Source: Malaya genurostris
Lineage: Eukaryota > Arthropoda > Insecta > Diptera > Culicidae
DNA: 64,000 nt
Direction of reading: 5' to 3'
NCBI RefSeq assembly: GCF_030247185.1
Contig: NC_080570.1
Coordinates: 126,410,650 to 126,474,649 of the forward strand
Under the pieces are notes generated by a model. That model saw only the letters and a program-made list of their open reading frames with translations, did not search any database and was not told the DNA's origin. Shown piece after piece: positions 34,424 to 47,234 of this stretch (position 1 is the first letter of the stretch; the number at the start of each line of letters is the position of its first letter). The position numbers and the translations under genes are program-made.

Positions 34424-35406
34424 TTTTTTTGATGTGGAATACATCTTTATTTTCTATATAGGGGTGCAAATCAGAAACTCAAGGAAAAATACACGTAGAA
34501 ATGTGGTCAGATTTTAAACACTTACTGCTCAGTCTATTTTGTATCAATTATTAATATTATTTCATCATTTGATTGGAAGTATCTAAGTTACTATTTGAAT
34601 GTATCAAGCAACGTATTTTCAATTATAAATGATTGAAATTTTGATTAGTAGCGAGCAGTGCCCTATTTCGTCTGCTAAAAGTCTCCGGCATATCGATAAA
34701 TATATATTATATATTATCGAAATAAGATGAACTCGATTGATAGAGAGAAAAAGTATATTTCTTCAAACGAAATCGCAGAATGGTAGTGAAACTTAACGCT
34801 ATAGAAATAACTGCTTGCATACAAAAATTGAACACAAGCTTGGCGAAGAGAAGCTTACACGGAACCGCAAAATAACCAAATTTTAAGTACATTCCACCCA
34901 ATTTGGGAGTTCCGTTCAATAACCTAATTTTAGGCAAAGTGGCTCTAGATGGTTTCCGTAAGGCACTCAAATATGAGCTTTATTTACTCTACAGTTGAGT
35001 CTTATTGACTCAATTTCATGTTTATACGGTTTACTTAATTTTAGCTTATTGAACGAAACTCTCGCTGTTGGGTAGTTTTGCTCTTCGTATTTTGATAACA
35101 ATGGATGGAGCGAATGGAAGAAAAGATTCAAAAGAACTCAAAATTAAGTAAAAAGAAGACAAATAATAGGTAGTTTTTATTTTCCGGGTAAATATCGAAA
35201 TCCGTATCGCAAGTATGTACAAAGATATAATTGCATATATTTGGGACAAATAATGCTTCCTAATCAAGATCAACTTAAGCAGACTCTCGTGCAATTGCGG
35301 ATTCAAAAGTGTGTTGATTGATTGAACTGTTTGATTGTAGGTCATTAGAAATTTTAGTTGCCTTGATCCTATGCTATGCCTATGGGGCTGATCCTTGTAG
35401 TTTTTT
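34424..35406 (-). mobile_element. Retroposon-like insert, copy 1, with 9-bp target duplication
   Basis: Bracketed by CACAAACTG at 34415-34423 and 35407-35415. On the minus strand it begins AAAAAACTACAAGGATCAGC and ends with AATAAA, 15 bases, then seven A. This looks like a polyadenylated transcript copied into DNA. No terminal inverted repeats. Copies 2 and 3 are at 44290-45230 and 47235-48140. Fragments of an open frame rich in hydrophobic residues (CMQAVI..IAL, QMYAII/QIYAII) are shared between copies but broken in this one. Function unknown. It could instead be a DNA transposon with hAT- or Mutator-sized duplications. Confidence 0.65.
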
Positions 35407-35839
35407 CACAAACTGAGATGCAAATAAAAGGTCTTGAAATTCCTTAAAAAGTCCCCGAAAAGTTGACCCAGATCCGACTTCCGGTTCCGGTATTACAGAG
35501 CGATTGGTGAAAATTTTCAATTTCGTGAGTATTTTTTCACAAGCGATGGCGAATCGAGGTGAACATTATCATAAAACCTGCTTATAAATCTACTTTGGGT
35601 CTACTAGTCCTCGGTTTCCGCTTCCGGAAGCACCGACAATTGTGGAGAAAAACTTCAAAACCGGAACTCACTTCGATTTCTCAGCAACGGTTAAACCGAT
35701 TTTCACAAATCATGATTCAAATTAAAGCTCTCAGTTTCTTAGAGGTTACTGTGCAATTTCATCCAGTTCCGCTTTCCGGTTCCGTAATTATAGGGCAATG
35801 AGTATCAAAACTTTCAAACTGTCATACAAAATCGGTACG

Positions 35840-35945
35840 CATCGGTACGTGCTGGTAAGGAAAAAGAAAACGCCACCGCCTAGCACCCAGCTTGCTTAGT
35901 TTAATTTTGTATAACGTGCAGGGTTGCCACATTTGAATCTATATT
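35840..35945 (+). repeat. Uninterrupted relative of the Jockey target site
   Basis: Reads TACGCATCGGTACGTGCTGG..CTTAGTTTAATTTTGTATAACGTGC..GGGTTGCCACATTTGAATCT. The same string, split by the retrotransposon, lies at 26870-26937 and 31658-31730. This is a paralogous copy of the host repeat without the insertion. Confidence 0.85.
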
Positions 35946-36110
35946 ACCTTGACATAACTGTTTCCAAATTGGAAATGTGATGGTAGTTTATACCAAAGAA
36001 AGTTTTTGATTTTATTCAAGTTTGAAAAAAAAATCTTGACAGAATTGATGTTTCCGAAAATATAGGTAATATGAGAAATGCATCATTACACCACTAGGTG
36101 GATTAAAAAA

Positions 36111-37944
36111 AGGTTTTTTTTTCATTTGCTCTCAATGTTAGATTCACCCTTCTTTTAAAAACTGCTGAATTGTCAGATAAATCCGTATCAAGATTAATTT
36201 CCTGTTAAGTTCTTTTAACAAAATCTAGCTAATTCCTGACAAGACAAAACTGTTTACAGCTTAATAAATTCAGAGGGACACAGAGAGGCAAAGACAAAAA
36301 AGAGAATGATGACCCCGAAGCTTACGAAGGAACAACAGCATAGAATCAAATTAACTTTTCAGGGCCAGCATAAATAACTCCTCCGCTGTCTGTGAGTGGT
36401 CAGCTCGGAGTTGGCGGCGAAACGCCATACCTTTTCATTATGTGTTAATTCACGACTTCCGGAATCTCTCTATTGTCTTGTTTATTCCAGCAGCTGCTGG
36501 GTGACCTTGCTCTTGATGGAAAAAAAACATCGTTTCGGTTATGTGGGTCAGGAAAGCGAACACAGCTTGCTTGGACTCTTTTCTGTTTTTTTTTCTCCTG
36601 GTGATAAGGGTTATGATTTTTTTTTCTAGCAGGATGCTAAAATCACAACAAAATTTTACGAGGGTTTAGGTTATTCGGTTTGGCGCGCTTACTATGATTT
36701 AGCATTATGCTCCAGCATTTTGGTGTGAGGGTGCATGTTTGCGTTTCAATCGTAGCATTCGTTTTACATTGGAACGGTAAATGTATCAAGGATTTTTGAG
36801 AGTGGCGAATGGTGTCTTGAATTGTCAGTTTAAACACGTTTCGATCCTTTCTCGTAGAAGTAAGCTCTGACAAATACATGTTTATACACACTATATAAAC
36901 GTGCTTAGAAGTATCGAGAGTAAGGATGCTGTATGTTCAAATTTCCTTGTACGAAAAGAAGATGAACCAGAGTTTTGATTCTTAGTGAAGAGTGTCGAAA
37001 GTATTTTGGGCGGAAAACAGTGGTCCTTGTTAACAATAAAATTTCACTATAATTTAAACTGAAACTGTAGACAGCACCTCTCGGAACAAAATGTACATTT
37101 CATCTTTTCAACGGAAAAGCATTTCACAAAATTTCAAGAACGAACAATAATAAACCAATTTCCTTAGGCAACCGGTTACCCTGAATGATGATTATAACCA
37201 AAAACTACACCAACAGCAACGGATCGTTCGGATATTCCACAAACGCCGTCATCGTCATGCTTCAGTTCTCGCTGGCGAAACACGCTTCCATCGGTTGGCA
37301 AGACTAATCGCGATGTTTCATTCCTTTTTTTTATAGCAAATTTGAATTTTAGCTACCGAAATATTAACGATGCTCTTCGCAGCCGAAGAAAATCGAACGG
37401 ATGAGGAGGTAGTCCTGAGACATGACCCGGCGTGAAAGTCACGTGAAGGTGACTGTCGGGGCTTGATGGTGTTTAAAAATCGAGACGAACTTGACTGTGA
37501 CTCGATATTTGCTCGACGGATTCGGCTCCTCCGGTATCGAATTTCCGGACAGTCAACCTTTCCTTGTACCGGAGATTTTTTTCCCTGAAATGTAGGTCGG
37601 AGTTCGAAGTACTTACGGTTGTTGGTTTTTCTCGGTTTGCAGCACTTGTCGGGTGCGTATAGAAAAGAAAAGTTTTCATATATCAATTTTGCTGGAAATG
37701 GAAATGACAGCAGAAAAGATTCACGATCACAAAAAAGGTAGCCTACGGATTGTGTTAGGAAGCAAGCAGAAATCACATCATTTTTCATCAATCGTGTAAG
37801 TGAACCTTTTACAAACCAAAAATATTTTATAGGTGACAGGTATTTCAAGGTCCAAATCCGGAATCATCAGAGTTTTTGCTAATCACTGAGACAAAAAGTT
37901 GTTCTACTTTTTGTTATATTTCACACGCAGTTTAGATTGATGTT
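36111..37944. other. Mostly unique sequence, no gene confidently recognised
   Basis: Low in recognisable repeats. The longest frame is 176 codons on the minus strand (37318-37848, starting MKYLSPIKYFWF). It is Ser/Arg-rich, has no motif I know, and overlaps other frames of similar quality. A host untranslated region or intron is possible. Confidence 0.35.
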
Positions 37945-40090
37945 CTGGATAAGTTACGAAGCGTTACATGTGTTTTTTTGTAAGTTTTAGACGTCACAAA
38001 GCGTTACGTGTGTTACTTGTTTTGTAAGTTAAAGACGTTACCAAGCGTAACACGCGTTACTTTTTTGTAAGTCGTAGGTGGTAAGAAGTGTTACATACGC
38101 TACAATTTTGTAAGTAGTAGGCGTTACGAAGCGATACATGCTTTACTTTTTTGTAAGTTATAGACGTTACGAAGCGTTACATATGTTACATTTTTATATG
38201 CGTTATTTTTGTTTAAGTTATGGACGTTACGAAGCGTTACATGTGATGATTTTTTGTAAGTTATAGGCGTTACAAAGAATTACATGCGTTACTTTTTTGT
38301 GAGTTATTTCGTTACGAAACGTTACATGCGTTACTTTTTAAGGAGTTATAGGCGTTACGGAATGTTACGGAACGCGTTACTTTTTTGAAAGCTATATGCG
38401 TTACGAAGTGTTACATTCATTACTTTTTTGTATGTTATAGGCGTTGCGAAGCGTTAAATGCGTTACTTTTTCGTGAATAATAAGCGTGACGAATCGTTAC
38501 ATGCGTCACTGTTGAGTAATTATAGGCGCTACGGAGCGTTACAAGCGTTACTTTTTTGTAAGTTATAAACTTTACGGAACGTTACTTTTTTGAAAGTTAT
38601 AGTCGAAATGAAGTGTTACATTTTTGTAAGTTACAGGGGTTACGAAGCGTTACTTTTTTGTGAATAATAGGTGTTACGTAGCTTTAAATACGTTACTTTT
38701 TAGAGATTATAGTCGTTATAAAGCGTTATATGCGTTACTTTTTTGTAATTTATAGCGTTACATGCGTTACTTTTTTGAAAGTTGTAGGCGTTACGAAGCG
38801 TTAAGTTTTTGTAAGTGATGGGCGTTACGAAGTGTTACATGCATTACTTTTTTTTTGTTCGCTACAGGCGTTACTTTTTTTAGTTATTTGTGTTACGAAG
38901 CTTAACATACGTTATTTTTTTGTAAGTTATAGACATTACGAAGCGTTACATAAGCAATCTTTTTGTTAGTTATAGGCATTACGGAGCGTTACATGCGTTA
39001 CTTTATTGTGAGTTATAGGCGTTACGAAGCGTTACAATTTCGTAAGTTATAGAGATTACGATGCATTACATGCGTTACTTTTTTGTGAATAATAGGCGTT
39101 ACGAAGAGTTACATGCGTTACTTTTTAGTATGTGAAGTCGTTATGGAGCGTTGAATGAGTTACTTTTTAATAAGTTATAAACGTTACGAAGCGTTACATT
39201 TGTTACTTTTTTGTAAGTTAAAGACGTTGTAGATGCTAGGAAGTGTTACATGCGTTACATTTTTATAAGTAGTAGGCATTACGAAGTGTTACATGCATTA
39301 CAGTTTTTTAATTTATGGGAGGGCGTTACGAAGCGTTACATGCGTTACTTTTTTGTAAGCTATAGGTGTTACATGCGTTACATTTTTGTAAGTTGTAGGT
39401 GTAATGAAGTGTTACTTTTTTGTGAATCATAGGCGCTAACGCTACTTTTTTGTAAGTTATGTCGTTACGAAACGTTACGTGCGTTACTTTTGAATGAGTT
39501 AAAGGCGTTACGGAACGCGTTACTTTTTTGTCAGTTGTATGCGTTACAAAGTGTTACATTAATTACTTTTTTGTATGTTATAGGCGTAACGAAGCGTAAC
39601 ATGCGTTGCTTTTTTACGTTATAATCGTTACATGCGTTACTTTCATGTACGTTATAGGCATTAAAAATTGTAAATTATAGGTGTTACGGAGCGTTACATG
39701 CGTTACATTTTAAGAGCTATAAACGTTACAAAGCGTTACGAGCGTTACTCGCTTGTAAGTTACTAAAGTTACGATGCGTTACTTCTTAGTAAATTTTAGG
39801 CGTTATGAAGCGTAACCTTTAGCGGGTTACTGACGTTACATGCGTTACTTTTGGTAAGTTGTAGTCGTTACGAAACGTGACAGGTGTTACTCTGTATAAC
39901 GAATGTACTTTTTTGTGAGTTAGAGGCGTTACGAAGCGTTACATGCGTAACTTTTTTGTATGTTTTATGTGTTTCAAACCGTTATGTATGTTACATTTTT
40001 CAAATGTAAAAGCGTTACATCCGTTACTCTTTCATAAGATATGTGTTACTTTTTGTAAGTTTTAGATGTTAAAAAGCGTAATAAGAGTTT
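37945..40090 (+). repeat. 43-bp satellite, about 50 copies, rich in GCGTTAC
   Basis: The unit reads GCGTTACGAA, GCGTTACAT, GCGTTAC, then TTTTTTGTAAGTTATAG. Each unit therefore has three heptamers GCGTTAC spaced 10 and 9 bases apart, followed by a T-run and a spacer. Units are 5-25 percent diverged with indels, so the array is not freshly made. Edges decay gradually on both sides. Non-coding. Confidence 0.92.
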
Positions 40091-42213
40091 TGTCTTCCCA
40101 ATTCTAACATATTGAAGAGTTTGCAAAATCTACTGGAAATGTCAACATGATGAAATGATTAGAAATGATCCTACAGTGACATGGAATACACTGATCAAAA
40201 TTAGCACGATGACATATCTCATCGAAACGAAAACTAGTATCTAGTTTTGGAGGAAAATGAGCATAAATTTGATTCAAGTGAATTAATTGTTTTATTCTAT
40301 CCATAGAGGAATCATTAGTTCTTTCCTTGATATAAGAGTATCCAGTAAATTTAAATGTTATTTCCCTTGATTCAACGGTTTCAATGTTTTAAATGTTACC
40401 GACAGCCGCGTACCCTAAGAGGGGCGAGTGGGGAGGATTCTGCGCATCCTAGATCACACGAATCTAACAAGCATCTTTCTCATGAAATATCAAAACTCAT
40501 ATAGGGTAGCAGAGGTGTTTTGACTTCTCTAATATATTTTTGTTAGGTGTGCATATTTCTGGATGTAATTGAAATGAAGTACATCGTTTCTTAAAACTTT
40601 GACGATTATTCCATTCTTCATCATATTAGGTATGGAAATGTACTTCATTTTGATTATAACCTAAGAAAAGAGCGGCCGGCCAAAATACGTCCGATACTCT
40701 TAGTATTCGAGCCTGTCGTCTATAAATTGCTGCCGCTTATTTCATCAGGATCCTGTTCGTTTTCGTGTCTCGTTCGATATAGTTCGAAACTGCTTACGAT
40801 CAAGTGCTCCAAAACCGATAGTAGCTCAGTAGTGTGAATAAAAGACGGGTTAAAACATGAACTAAAATCAATTATTACAGAAATTTCTCAGCCGATTTTG
40901 AACGATGGCCGCCGGGAACACAAACAATCTAATATCTCTAATCAGCTGAATCAAAAGCTGCCCTTTCTGCCAGCTCTTCAAGTTCAAAAACTGCGTCTTG
41001 CTGTGTTTTGTAGTTACCTCCCGGGTAGTGACAGTGACGGGCAACGGCGGAATAAATTCGCATTTGAATTCTTGATAAGATGATTGGGCCCTGCCTCCGC
41101 ATTTGCACCGCATAATTTTGTCATCTGTTCCGTACTGATGGGCGATTGGCTATAATATGTAAATTCCCGAACGTACGTACATACGTAGTAGCATTCACAT
41201 ACTCGGGCCGTCCCGGCTACATGGTGGTTGTTTCAAGGCGAAAAGTCACCCGGTCATCTTGATTCCGGGAGGATTTAACGAGCAGATTATGCAATTGAAT
41301 GCTGACACCGAGGGCGTTCCGTGATTCGGATCTGCTTTCTGTTTCGGCCAAATTAAATTTGATGACCCTGACAGACGACAGTGAGTGAGAATTAGACGGA
41401 AAGTTGCTTTCAATTCCATTGGGCAGAAGAACGATGAGACTCGATGGATGCCCCAGAACCGATACAAGCTAATTTAAATTGCAGTTGGGAACTGCGGACA
41501 AAGCTTATCGACAGTCGGTGACGCGTAATTTATCACGAGGTCCACGATAGGGCCAGTGATGAGATCGGCTCCGGATATGCAGGACTCTCACCAGTTGCTG
41601 GATGATGAAGATTTACGGCCCACGGTGGTTGGCCCTGTCATTCTGCTGATTTATCGATAGAATTTAAAAAACAATTAGCACGATTGTGCAGGGAATTACC
41701 TTCGATTGCTGCGTCTTCGGTTTGAAACGTTGAGCAGATGCATTATGGTAACGAACGGCATAGGAGTGTTGCAACGCCGCGGGAAAAAGTTTCTACAATC
41801 GAGGGTGGGTGTTGTTTCTTAGTTGTTGATCTATTGTTTCCGTACTTTCCTAACATTCTTGCTCAACAGGAAAAGACGAACAATAGGGAATTCTTATAAA
41901 TCATTTTCAAGATGTGAAACGAATAAGTATTGATACGAATTTTAGCCTAAATTGGGTGATTACCCTACGCACTGAGCACTTTTAATTCGAGCTTCTTACA
42001 GTTCAAAGCTCAAACGTTGAAACTCGTTTTCTCGCGCATTAGAATTTAGATGCCATTAGAAGAGCTTTCGATGATGTTAGGCTTCACACGAAGATGGCAC
42101 TGGTATGAAGGTTTTGCATACGCGTTGTACAAGATGTCACTAGTATGAGGCACTTCTACTTTTCCTATAACTGCTTGGTAGAACTAGTTCTTAGTGGACA
42201 ATATTTACACTTA
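40091..42213. other. Mostly unique sequence, no gene recognised
   Basis: Includes a diverged relative of the 42214 element near 40505-40700 (TAGGGTAGCAGAGGTGTTTT at its left end; GGCCAAAATACG near its right) and a short CGTACGTACATACG run at 41172. 40860-42060 is less AT-rich and repeat-poor, but I recognise no domain in its short frames. Confidence 0.4.
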
Positions 42214-42440
42214 GGGTAACAGAGGTATTTTGGCCACTTCATATATTTTGGCCCACCTACCAAACTATATGGATTCAATCGATCTTAGGTAACCCATGTT
42301 GCATCAGTTTGAAGCTAATCACATTAAATTACCTATTGCGGAAGGATTTTTCAAAGATATTAAAACATTTGGTGGATATTTTTACACAGTGGGCCAGAAT
42401 AAAATCGATCCTAAAGCGGGCCAAAATACCTCTGTTACCC
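42214..42440. mobile_element. TA-flanked element with 22-bp perfect terminal repeats
   Basis: GGGTAACAGAGGTATTTTGG at the left and its exact reverse complement at the right, each bordered by TA (42212-42213 and 42441-42442). 227 bp. A 108-codon frame crosses its right half and flank; it is unlikely to be a gene. Tc1/mariner-type by TA duplication, non-autonomous. Confidence 0.85.
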
Positions 42441-42442
42441 TA

Positions 42443-43078
42443 CTACTAACAATTTCAAAATATCTACAATCTTTCAAAACCAGAACACGATTCAATGATA
42501 GTATTCTAATACAGTACAACAAGAAGACAGGGATGTTTGTTTCTGTTAATTCTTTCTGTCATTATATTGAAGATCTGGTCAAGTGGTGGTACGAGTTTAG
42601 GTTTATAAACAAAGTAGGCTAACGTATCCAGTAGTCATCTCATATACGAAAACCATTAGCTAGAGTGAGATCTGCTGTCTGCTTGTTCGATAGATTGGCC
42701 GTAATGGTATGATGAAAATAGGTGCATTCGCTTTGAGTTTTCGCGTCGCTATAACAACAGTATTGAACAATTATTTTATAACAATTCGTTGATTGAAAGT
42801 CGAATAGTCGGCATAATATTATGGCGACTCAACTAATGAGATGATTATTGATACAATAGGCCTACTTTCTTTAAACGTCCAATTGAAAATATTTTAATGC
42901 GAATGGCGAATATCGCACCAACTCGAACGGTACCCTAATGACCCTAGAATAGAGATAATACTTTCAGCAAGAGCTGTCAAATCGATAGGAACATTAATTA
43001 CTTCACTTTTTTTAACGATATCTTATAATAACGGGCAAATTCATTTGAAAAATCATAGTAGAAGTGGAAGAAAAAGGT
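42443..43078. other. No gene recognised
   Basis: AT-rich sequence without recognisable features. Confidence 0.5.
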
Positions 43079-43995
43079 GGGTGGGTAATGTCAGAGATAT
43101 AACTGGATGTCGTGAATACGAAAACAACTGACATGTTCCTTAACACTTCCGAATATCAATTAGTTGATCAATTGTATGAATTATGCAAGCATTTCCCTTT
43201 TCCACATTTTTCGTAAAAACAAAGAAGGCTTCACTTGATCTAGATTACTGTGAATTTCACACAGCGAAAAGTGCACAAATCTAACCAAAATGTTCTAGAT
43301 TCGCGCTAAACTGAGGATATTTCCTTTCGATTTGTGAACAACAAATCCTAATAGTTCTTTAGAAAACTTTCAGAGCCATTAGAACGGCTGATTTTGTGTA
43401 ATGCTCTCCACCGTTGCTTTTTCACCAATGCAAATGACTGGCAGCTGTGACGTAATCGCTCTTGTCGGAGGCGAAACTAGCTTTGCAAACGGCACAAAAT
43501 ACATCTGCTCGCATTGGCGATAGAATCCAAACTGATCCTATTTTTGTTAGGAGTATTCTTTTTACGTGATTTCGTTTGTAGCTTTTTTACTAATGGGCGG
43601 TTCTAACGGTTATAAAAATAGCCGCATACAGAATTTTATTGTCGATTATTTCATTTCGGATTTGCATAATTTATTGAAAGAAACTATCAGGATACTCTAC
43701 ATTCCTGCCTTTCAGAAGGACCAAATTGTGGAACCCACTACGATATTCAACACTTTTCGGAACATTTTTCTCGAACGAATTTGTTGTACAGCAGCAGATA
43801 TTTTGTTCTCTTCCTCAGAACGCGTTCTGATTGGCTGATGTTGACATGGGTCAAATGAGACAGGTTTTTGAATAGTGTACTATTGAAATACTTTAAGGCT
43901 TTTGCTATACACGTTTAAGTTGAAATATTTCGATTCTATTGGTAGTTAGATTATATAAATCCTTTCACAGATCACTGAGCTATGAGCTTTAAAAA
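43079..43995 (+). mobile_element. Single-copy form of the 15.6-22.5 kb array element, 3' truncated
   Basis: Starts GTGGGTAATGTCAGAGATAT and TGTCGTGAATACGA, runs through one A region, then one B region (CAGAACGCGTTCTGATTGGC; ATTATATAAATCC). It breaks off after GAGCTTTAAAAATACG. It shows the ancestral order start-A-B and lacks the final 400 bases present in the array's B segments. Confidence 0.85.
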
Positions 43996-44289
43996 TACGT
44001 CCCGTCCCGGTATAGTGTGAACAGGCTAGTAATCGGCTAAATATTTTGGCGACTCAAATAATTAGAAGATTGTTGGTACAAAAAGCTTAACTTCTTCAAA
44101 TTTCCTGGACCGAATTCATTCGATTGAAATTTTTTTATGCGAAGGGAGAATGTCGCGCCAGCCAACTCGAACAAATGTTTGCAACACCTTCAGAGATTTC
44201 AAAACAATCTTCTGAGTTTGTAGGTTTTTTCACAGTAAAGTTATTTTACGTACTTTTCTAAAATAAACCTAGACTGTCGTTTGAAAAAT

Positions 44290-45230
44290 GAATAAAAAAC
44301 TACAAGGATCAGCCCCATGGGGTTGTTCGAGCCATTGATGTGGAACAAGGCAACTAAAATTTGTAATGATCTACAATCAAACCGTTCAATCAATCGTCTC
44401 ACTTTTGAATCCGCCATTGCACAAGAGTCTGCCTAGATTTATCTCGATTAGTAACAACATCGAACATTGTTTGTTTTATAGCCGACGAAATTACACCAAT
44501 GTAACTTCCCCGAAATTATCCCAAATGTATGCAATTATATGTTTGTACATACTTGCGATACGGATTTTGATATTAAAGCTTCTCTTCGTCAAGCTCATGT
44601 TCAAGTTTTGTATGCAAGCAGTGATTTTTATAGCGTTGTTTCTCTACCATTTTGCGAGTTCGGCTGAAGCGATAAACTTTTTCTCATTATTAATCGAGTA
44701 CATCTTAAATAAATTAGAAATTAATCTTAAGCACTCAAAATTTACCCTGGGGTAGTTGTCAATTTCTCACAAGATCAGATCAGAGCATACCAAATTAAGC
44801 TTCAAATCGTTTTATAGCACTTTTTGTCTTGCTGTCTAGCAACAGCCTACCTCTAGCATGCTACGCGTAGGACTGAAATGTTAGAAGAGCGATGCTTTCC
44901 CTTTGATATATCGCTTACTCCTTGAAAACCGTCGAGTATGGCAGGGAAATCAGGTATGCCGGAGATTTTTAGCAGATAAGATGGGACACTGCTCGCTACT
45001 AATCAAAATTTCAATCATTTATAATTGAAAATACGTGGCTTGATACATTCAAATCGAATCTTAGAAATATTTCCAATCAAATAATGAAACAATATTAATA
45101 ATTGATACAAAATATACTGAGCTGTAAGTGTTTCAAACCTGACCACATTTCTACGTGTATTTTTCCTTGAGTTTCTAATTTGCACCCCTATATAGACAAC
45201 AAAGATGTGTTCCATATCAAAATAGCAAGA
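44290..45230 (+). mobile_element. Retroposon-like insert, copy 2
   Basis: Starts AAAAAACTACAAGGATCAGC and ends TGTTCCATATCAAAATAG, matching copy 1 in opposite orientation and copy 3 inverted. It contains a 129-codon frame (44366-44755) rich in hydrophobic residues with RRNYTNVTSPKLSQMYAII. The frame is partly shared with copy 3, which may only reflect DNA similarity. No target duplication seen. Confidence 0.7.
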
Positions 45231-46137
45231 TTTATAATTTTATTGTTTTAAACTACTGTTCAAAACTGTTCCAATTTTTAGGTCATATTGGTTGCTGGTA
45301 AACAAACCAACTTTGGCTATTTCGGTTATCTGAATCCGGTTTTGGAAGAATTGGAAATGGTGATTAAAAACTGCAAAAGGCTCTCACTCGCTTTCCTTCA
45401 AGATGGCCACATCGATTTTCACAAACTATAGGTTCGAAGGAAAAGTCTTACAGTTTCATACGGAATTCCTAAATTTGTTGTAGATACTACTTCCGGTTCA
45501 GGAACTAAAAAAGGATTTGGGTACAAAGGATTTGTAGAGTTTGTTAGATTAAGTCCGAACAAACTTTCCTATTTCTATTCAATGAACAGTTGTTTTTCCG
45601 AATTCAACAGTAATATTTTATATGTTATGAGTAATATGAGAAAGGCATCATTACACCACTAGGTGAATTAAAACAGGTTTTTCATCCGTCTTCCACCATC
45701 TTTTTCGACCATTAATCAGATCCACATGCCGGACCTAACCTCGTTTCGTTCGCCAACTCTCATTCACCACTCCCTCCTTCTAGCTCCCCTTTTAAAGCAT
45801 ATTTCTTCTCTTCTCTAGTTTTAATGCAAAATCACTATCGTTTACCCGATGGGTTTAGTGTCATCTAATTACTATAGAGTTAGTTAGCTAGGGTTAGTTT
45901 TAATTGATAGAATTAAGCACATACGCGTATCTGTTGGATTGTTGTAATCTGTTGATATAAACGATGAGGAGGTTTTATGCCTGCTGGAGCGGGAGATTGT
46001 GATATTTCAGCTCCATCGGGCTTTTTCCTGATCCAAATAAATAAATAATATCTGGACTGATTACAACACACTCCGTTGATCGTAAGTCGAGTAATAAGTA
46101 AAATAATATGATAATTCTAATAATAAAATGACTCTGC
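45231..46137. repeat. Composite repeat remnant and unique sequence
   Basis: 45400-45690 carries satellite sentences and the outer end GAGAAAGGCATCATTACACC, ACTAGGTGAATTAAAACAGG. 45690-46137 holds nothing recognisable. Confidence 0.55.
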
Positions 46138-46139
46138 AC

Positions 46140-47210
46140 TCAATACGACTTACTTTACTATAGGGCGCCTTTTCAAAATTAGCCTTATGGAAGAATGGGC
46201 AGAACTTAATCGTGAATATCTCGACTTTCAACATAATTCTTTCACTATTTCATCAAAAATATGATCAGGAATTTAGGAAAAAATTGTGAACGGTGAGAGA
46301 TAACCACAAACAACTCAAAAATTAAGTTTTCTGACAATTTTAAAACAACGCGGAAAACTCTTTACTTTTGCTTGGGTTTTTCGCGCAAGGACGACGATTT
46401 TGAGGTAGTCAGGCACATATCTTCAACTGAACGTTATAAAAGGGGAATCGTGGTCGAAATTCGATCATTTCTTTTTGTGCGTTGGATGAAAGTAGACGTC
46501 GGGGCGAGTAGACGCATTCAAACAGCGGCATCGGAGAGGTTGCGTGGTTGAAATCCTCAAACGATCAGGTCGTAGTTCTCATTTTCCTTTCGGTCGTCAA
46601 GGCGAGAAGACGCTTGAAACCAGTTTCGCATCATTTGGCACTGCGAGCGGATGTGTCGATTTGTACGCAAAGCTAGTTTCAATTCAAGCAAGAACGATTG
46701 AATCAGCTGCTGGTCGTTTGCATTGGAGAGAAAGAAAACAAGAAACGAAAAGTGGACAACATTATATACAATCAGCCTTTCTAATGGCTCTAAATGTTAT
46801 CTAAAGAACTATTAAGATTACTTCTTTGCAAATCGAAGGTAGAAATCATCAGTTTAGTGAAAATCCAAAATAATTTGATTTGCTTCGAGCACTTTCCGCT
46901 GTGCGAAAATCGTTCGAGATAAATGTTCCGAACTGTGCTAAATATCGTAGAGAATTCCACAATTTGTGCATTTTAAAACGCAGAAATAAATCCTGTACAG
47001 CATCTTGATAATTGCTTTAAATGAAATATGCAACTCCGAAATAAGATAATCGACGTCAAAAATCGTTGAAAATTTTAGTAATGAAATGAGGGAAAGTTTC
47101 GCAATTCACACAATCGATCAACTATCAATTCGAATTCGAAAGAAAGAAATCGTGTCAGTTTTATTCGTATTCACGACATCCAGTTATGTCTCTGACATTA
47201 CACACTTGTA
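46140..47210 (-). mobile_element. Inverted relative of the array element
   Basis: Starts with the element's terminal end (ATACGACTTACTTTACTATA) and finishes with the other end read backwards (TCGTATTCACGACATCCAGT, TATGTCTCTGACATTACA). The middle aligns to the A unit (GCGAGCGGATGTGT, TTTCTAATGGCTCTAAA, ATCGTAGAGAATTCC) but has its own segment at 46380-46640 in place of the B sequence. A TATA-like GTTATAAAAGGGG lies at 46434. The 86-codon frame at 46544 is not supported as a gene. Confidence 0.7.
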
Positions 47211-47234
47211 CTTTTTTTATATGAAAAACAATTT

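Larger units (their letters stand above)
34172..36110 (+). repeat. Composite repeat interrupted by a retroposon-like insert
   Basis: Left terminus TTTCATATACAAAGGTTATG (about 34177) and satellite sentences at 34240-34420. After the insert (34424-35406) the same sentence resumes (CAAACTGAGATGCAAATAAA, GATCCGACTTCCGGTTCCGG). The right terminus is GCATCATTACACCACTAGGT near 36075. Contains the empty-site relative at 35840-35945. Confidence 0.7.

Noticed and set aside
37318..37848. 176-codon minus-strand frame
   Set aside because: No domain, overlapping frames of similar quality, and no splice signals that make it a convincing exon; left as unexplained unique sequence.
37945..40090. CRISPR-like array
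   Set aside because: Repeats are degenerate and head-to-tail without unique spacers, and the genome is eukaryotic.
44366..44755. 129-codon hydrophobic frame in retroposon-like copy 2
   Set aside because: Partly shared with copy 3 but broken in copy 1 and without a known domain; conservation may just reflect recent DNA similarity.
46544..46804. 86-codon frame with RSGRSSHFPFGR resembling the histone H2A start RSxRAGLQFPVGR
   Set aside because: The rest aligns only weakly, the H2A C-terminal half is absent, and homologous sequence in the array units is broken by stops. The nearby hairpin AGCC..GGCT differs from the histone 3' stem-loop consensus at several positions.
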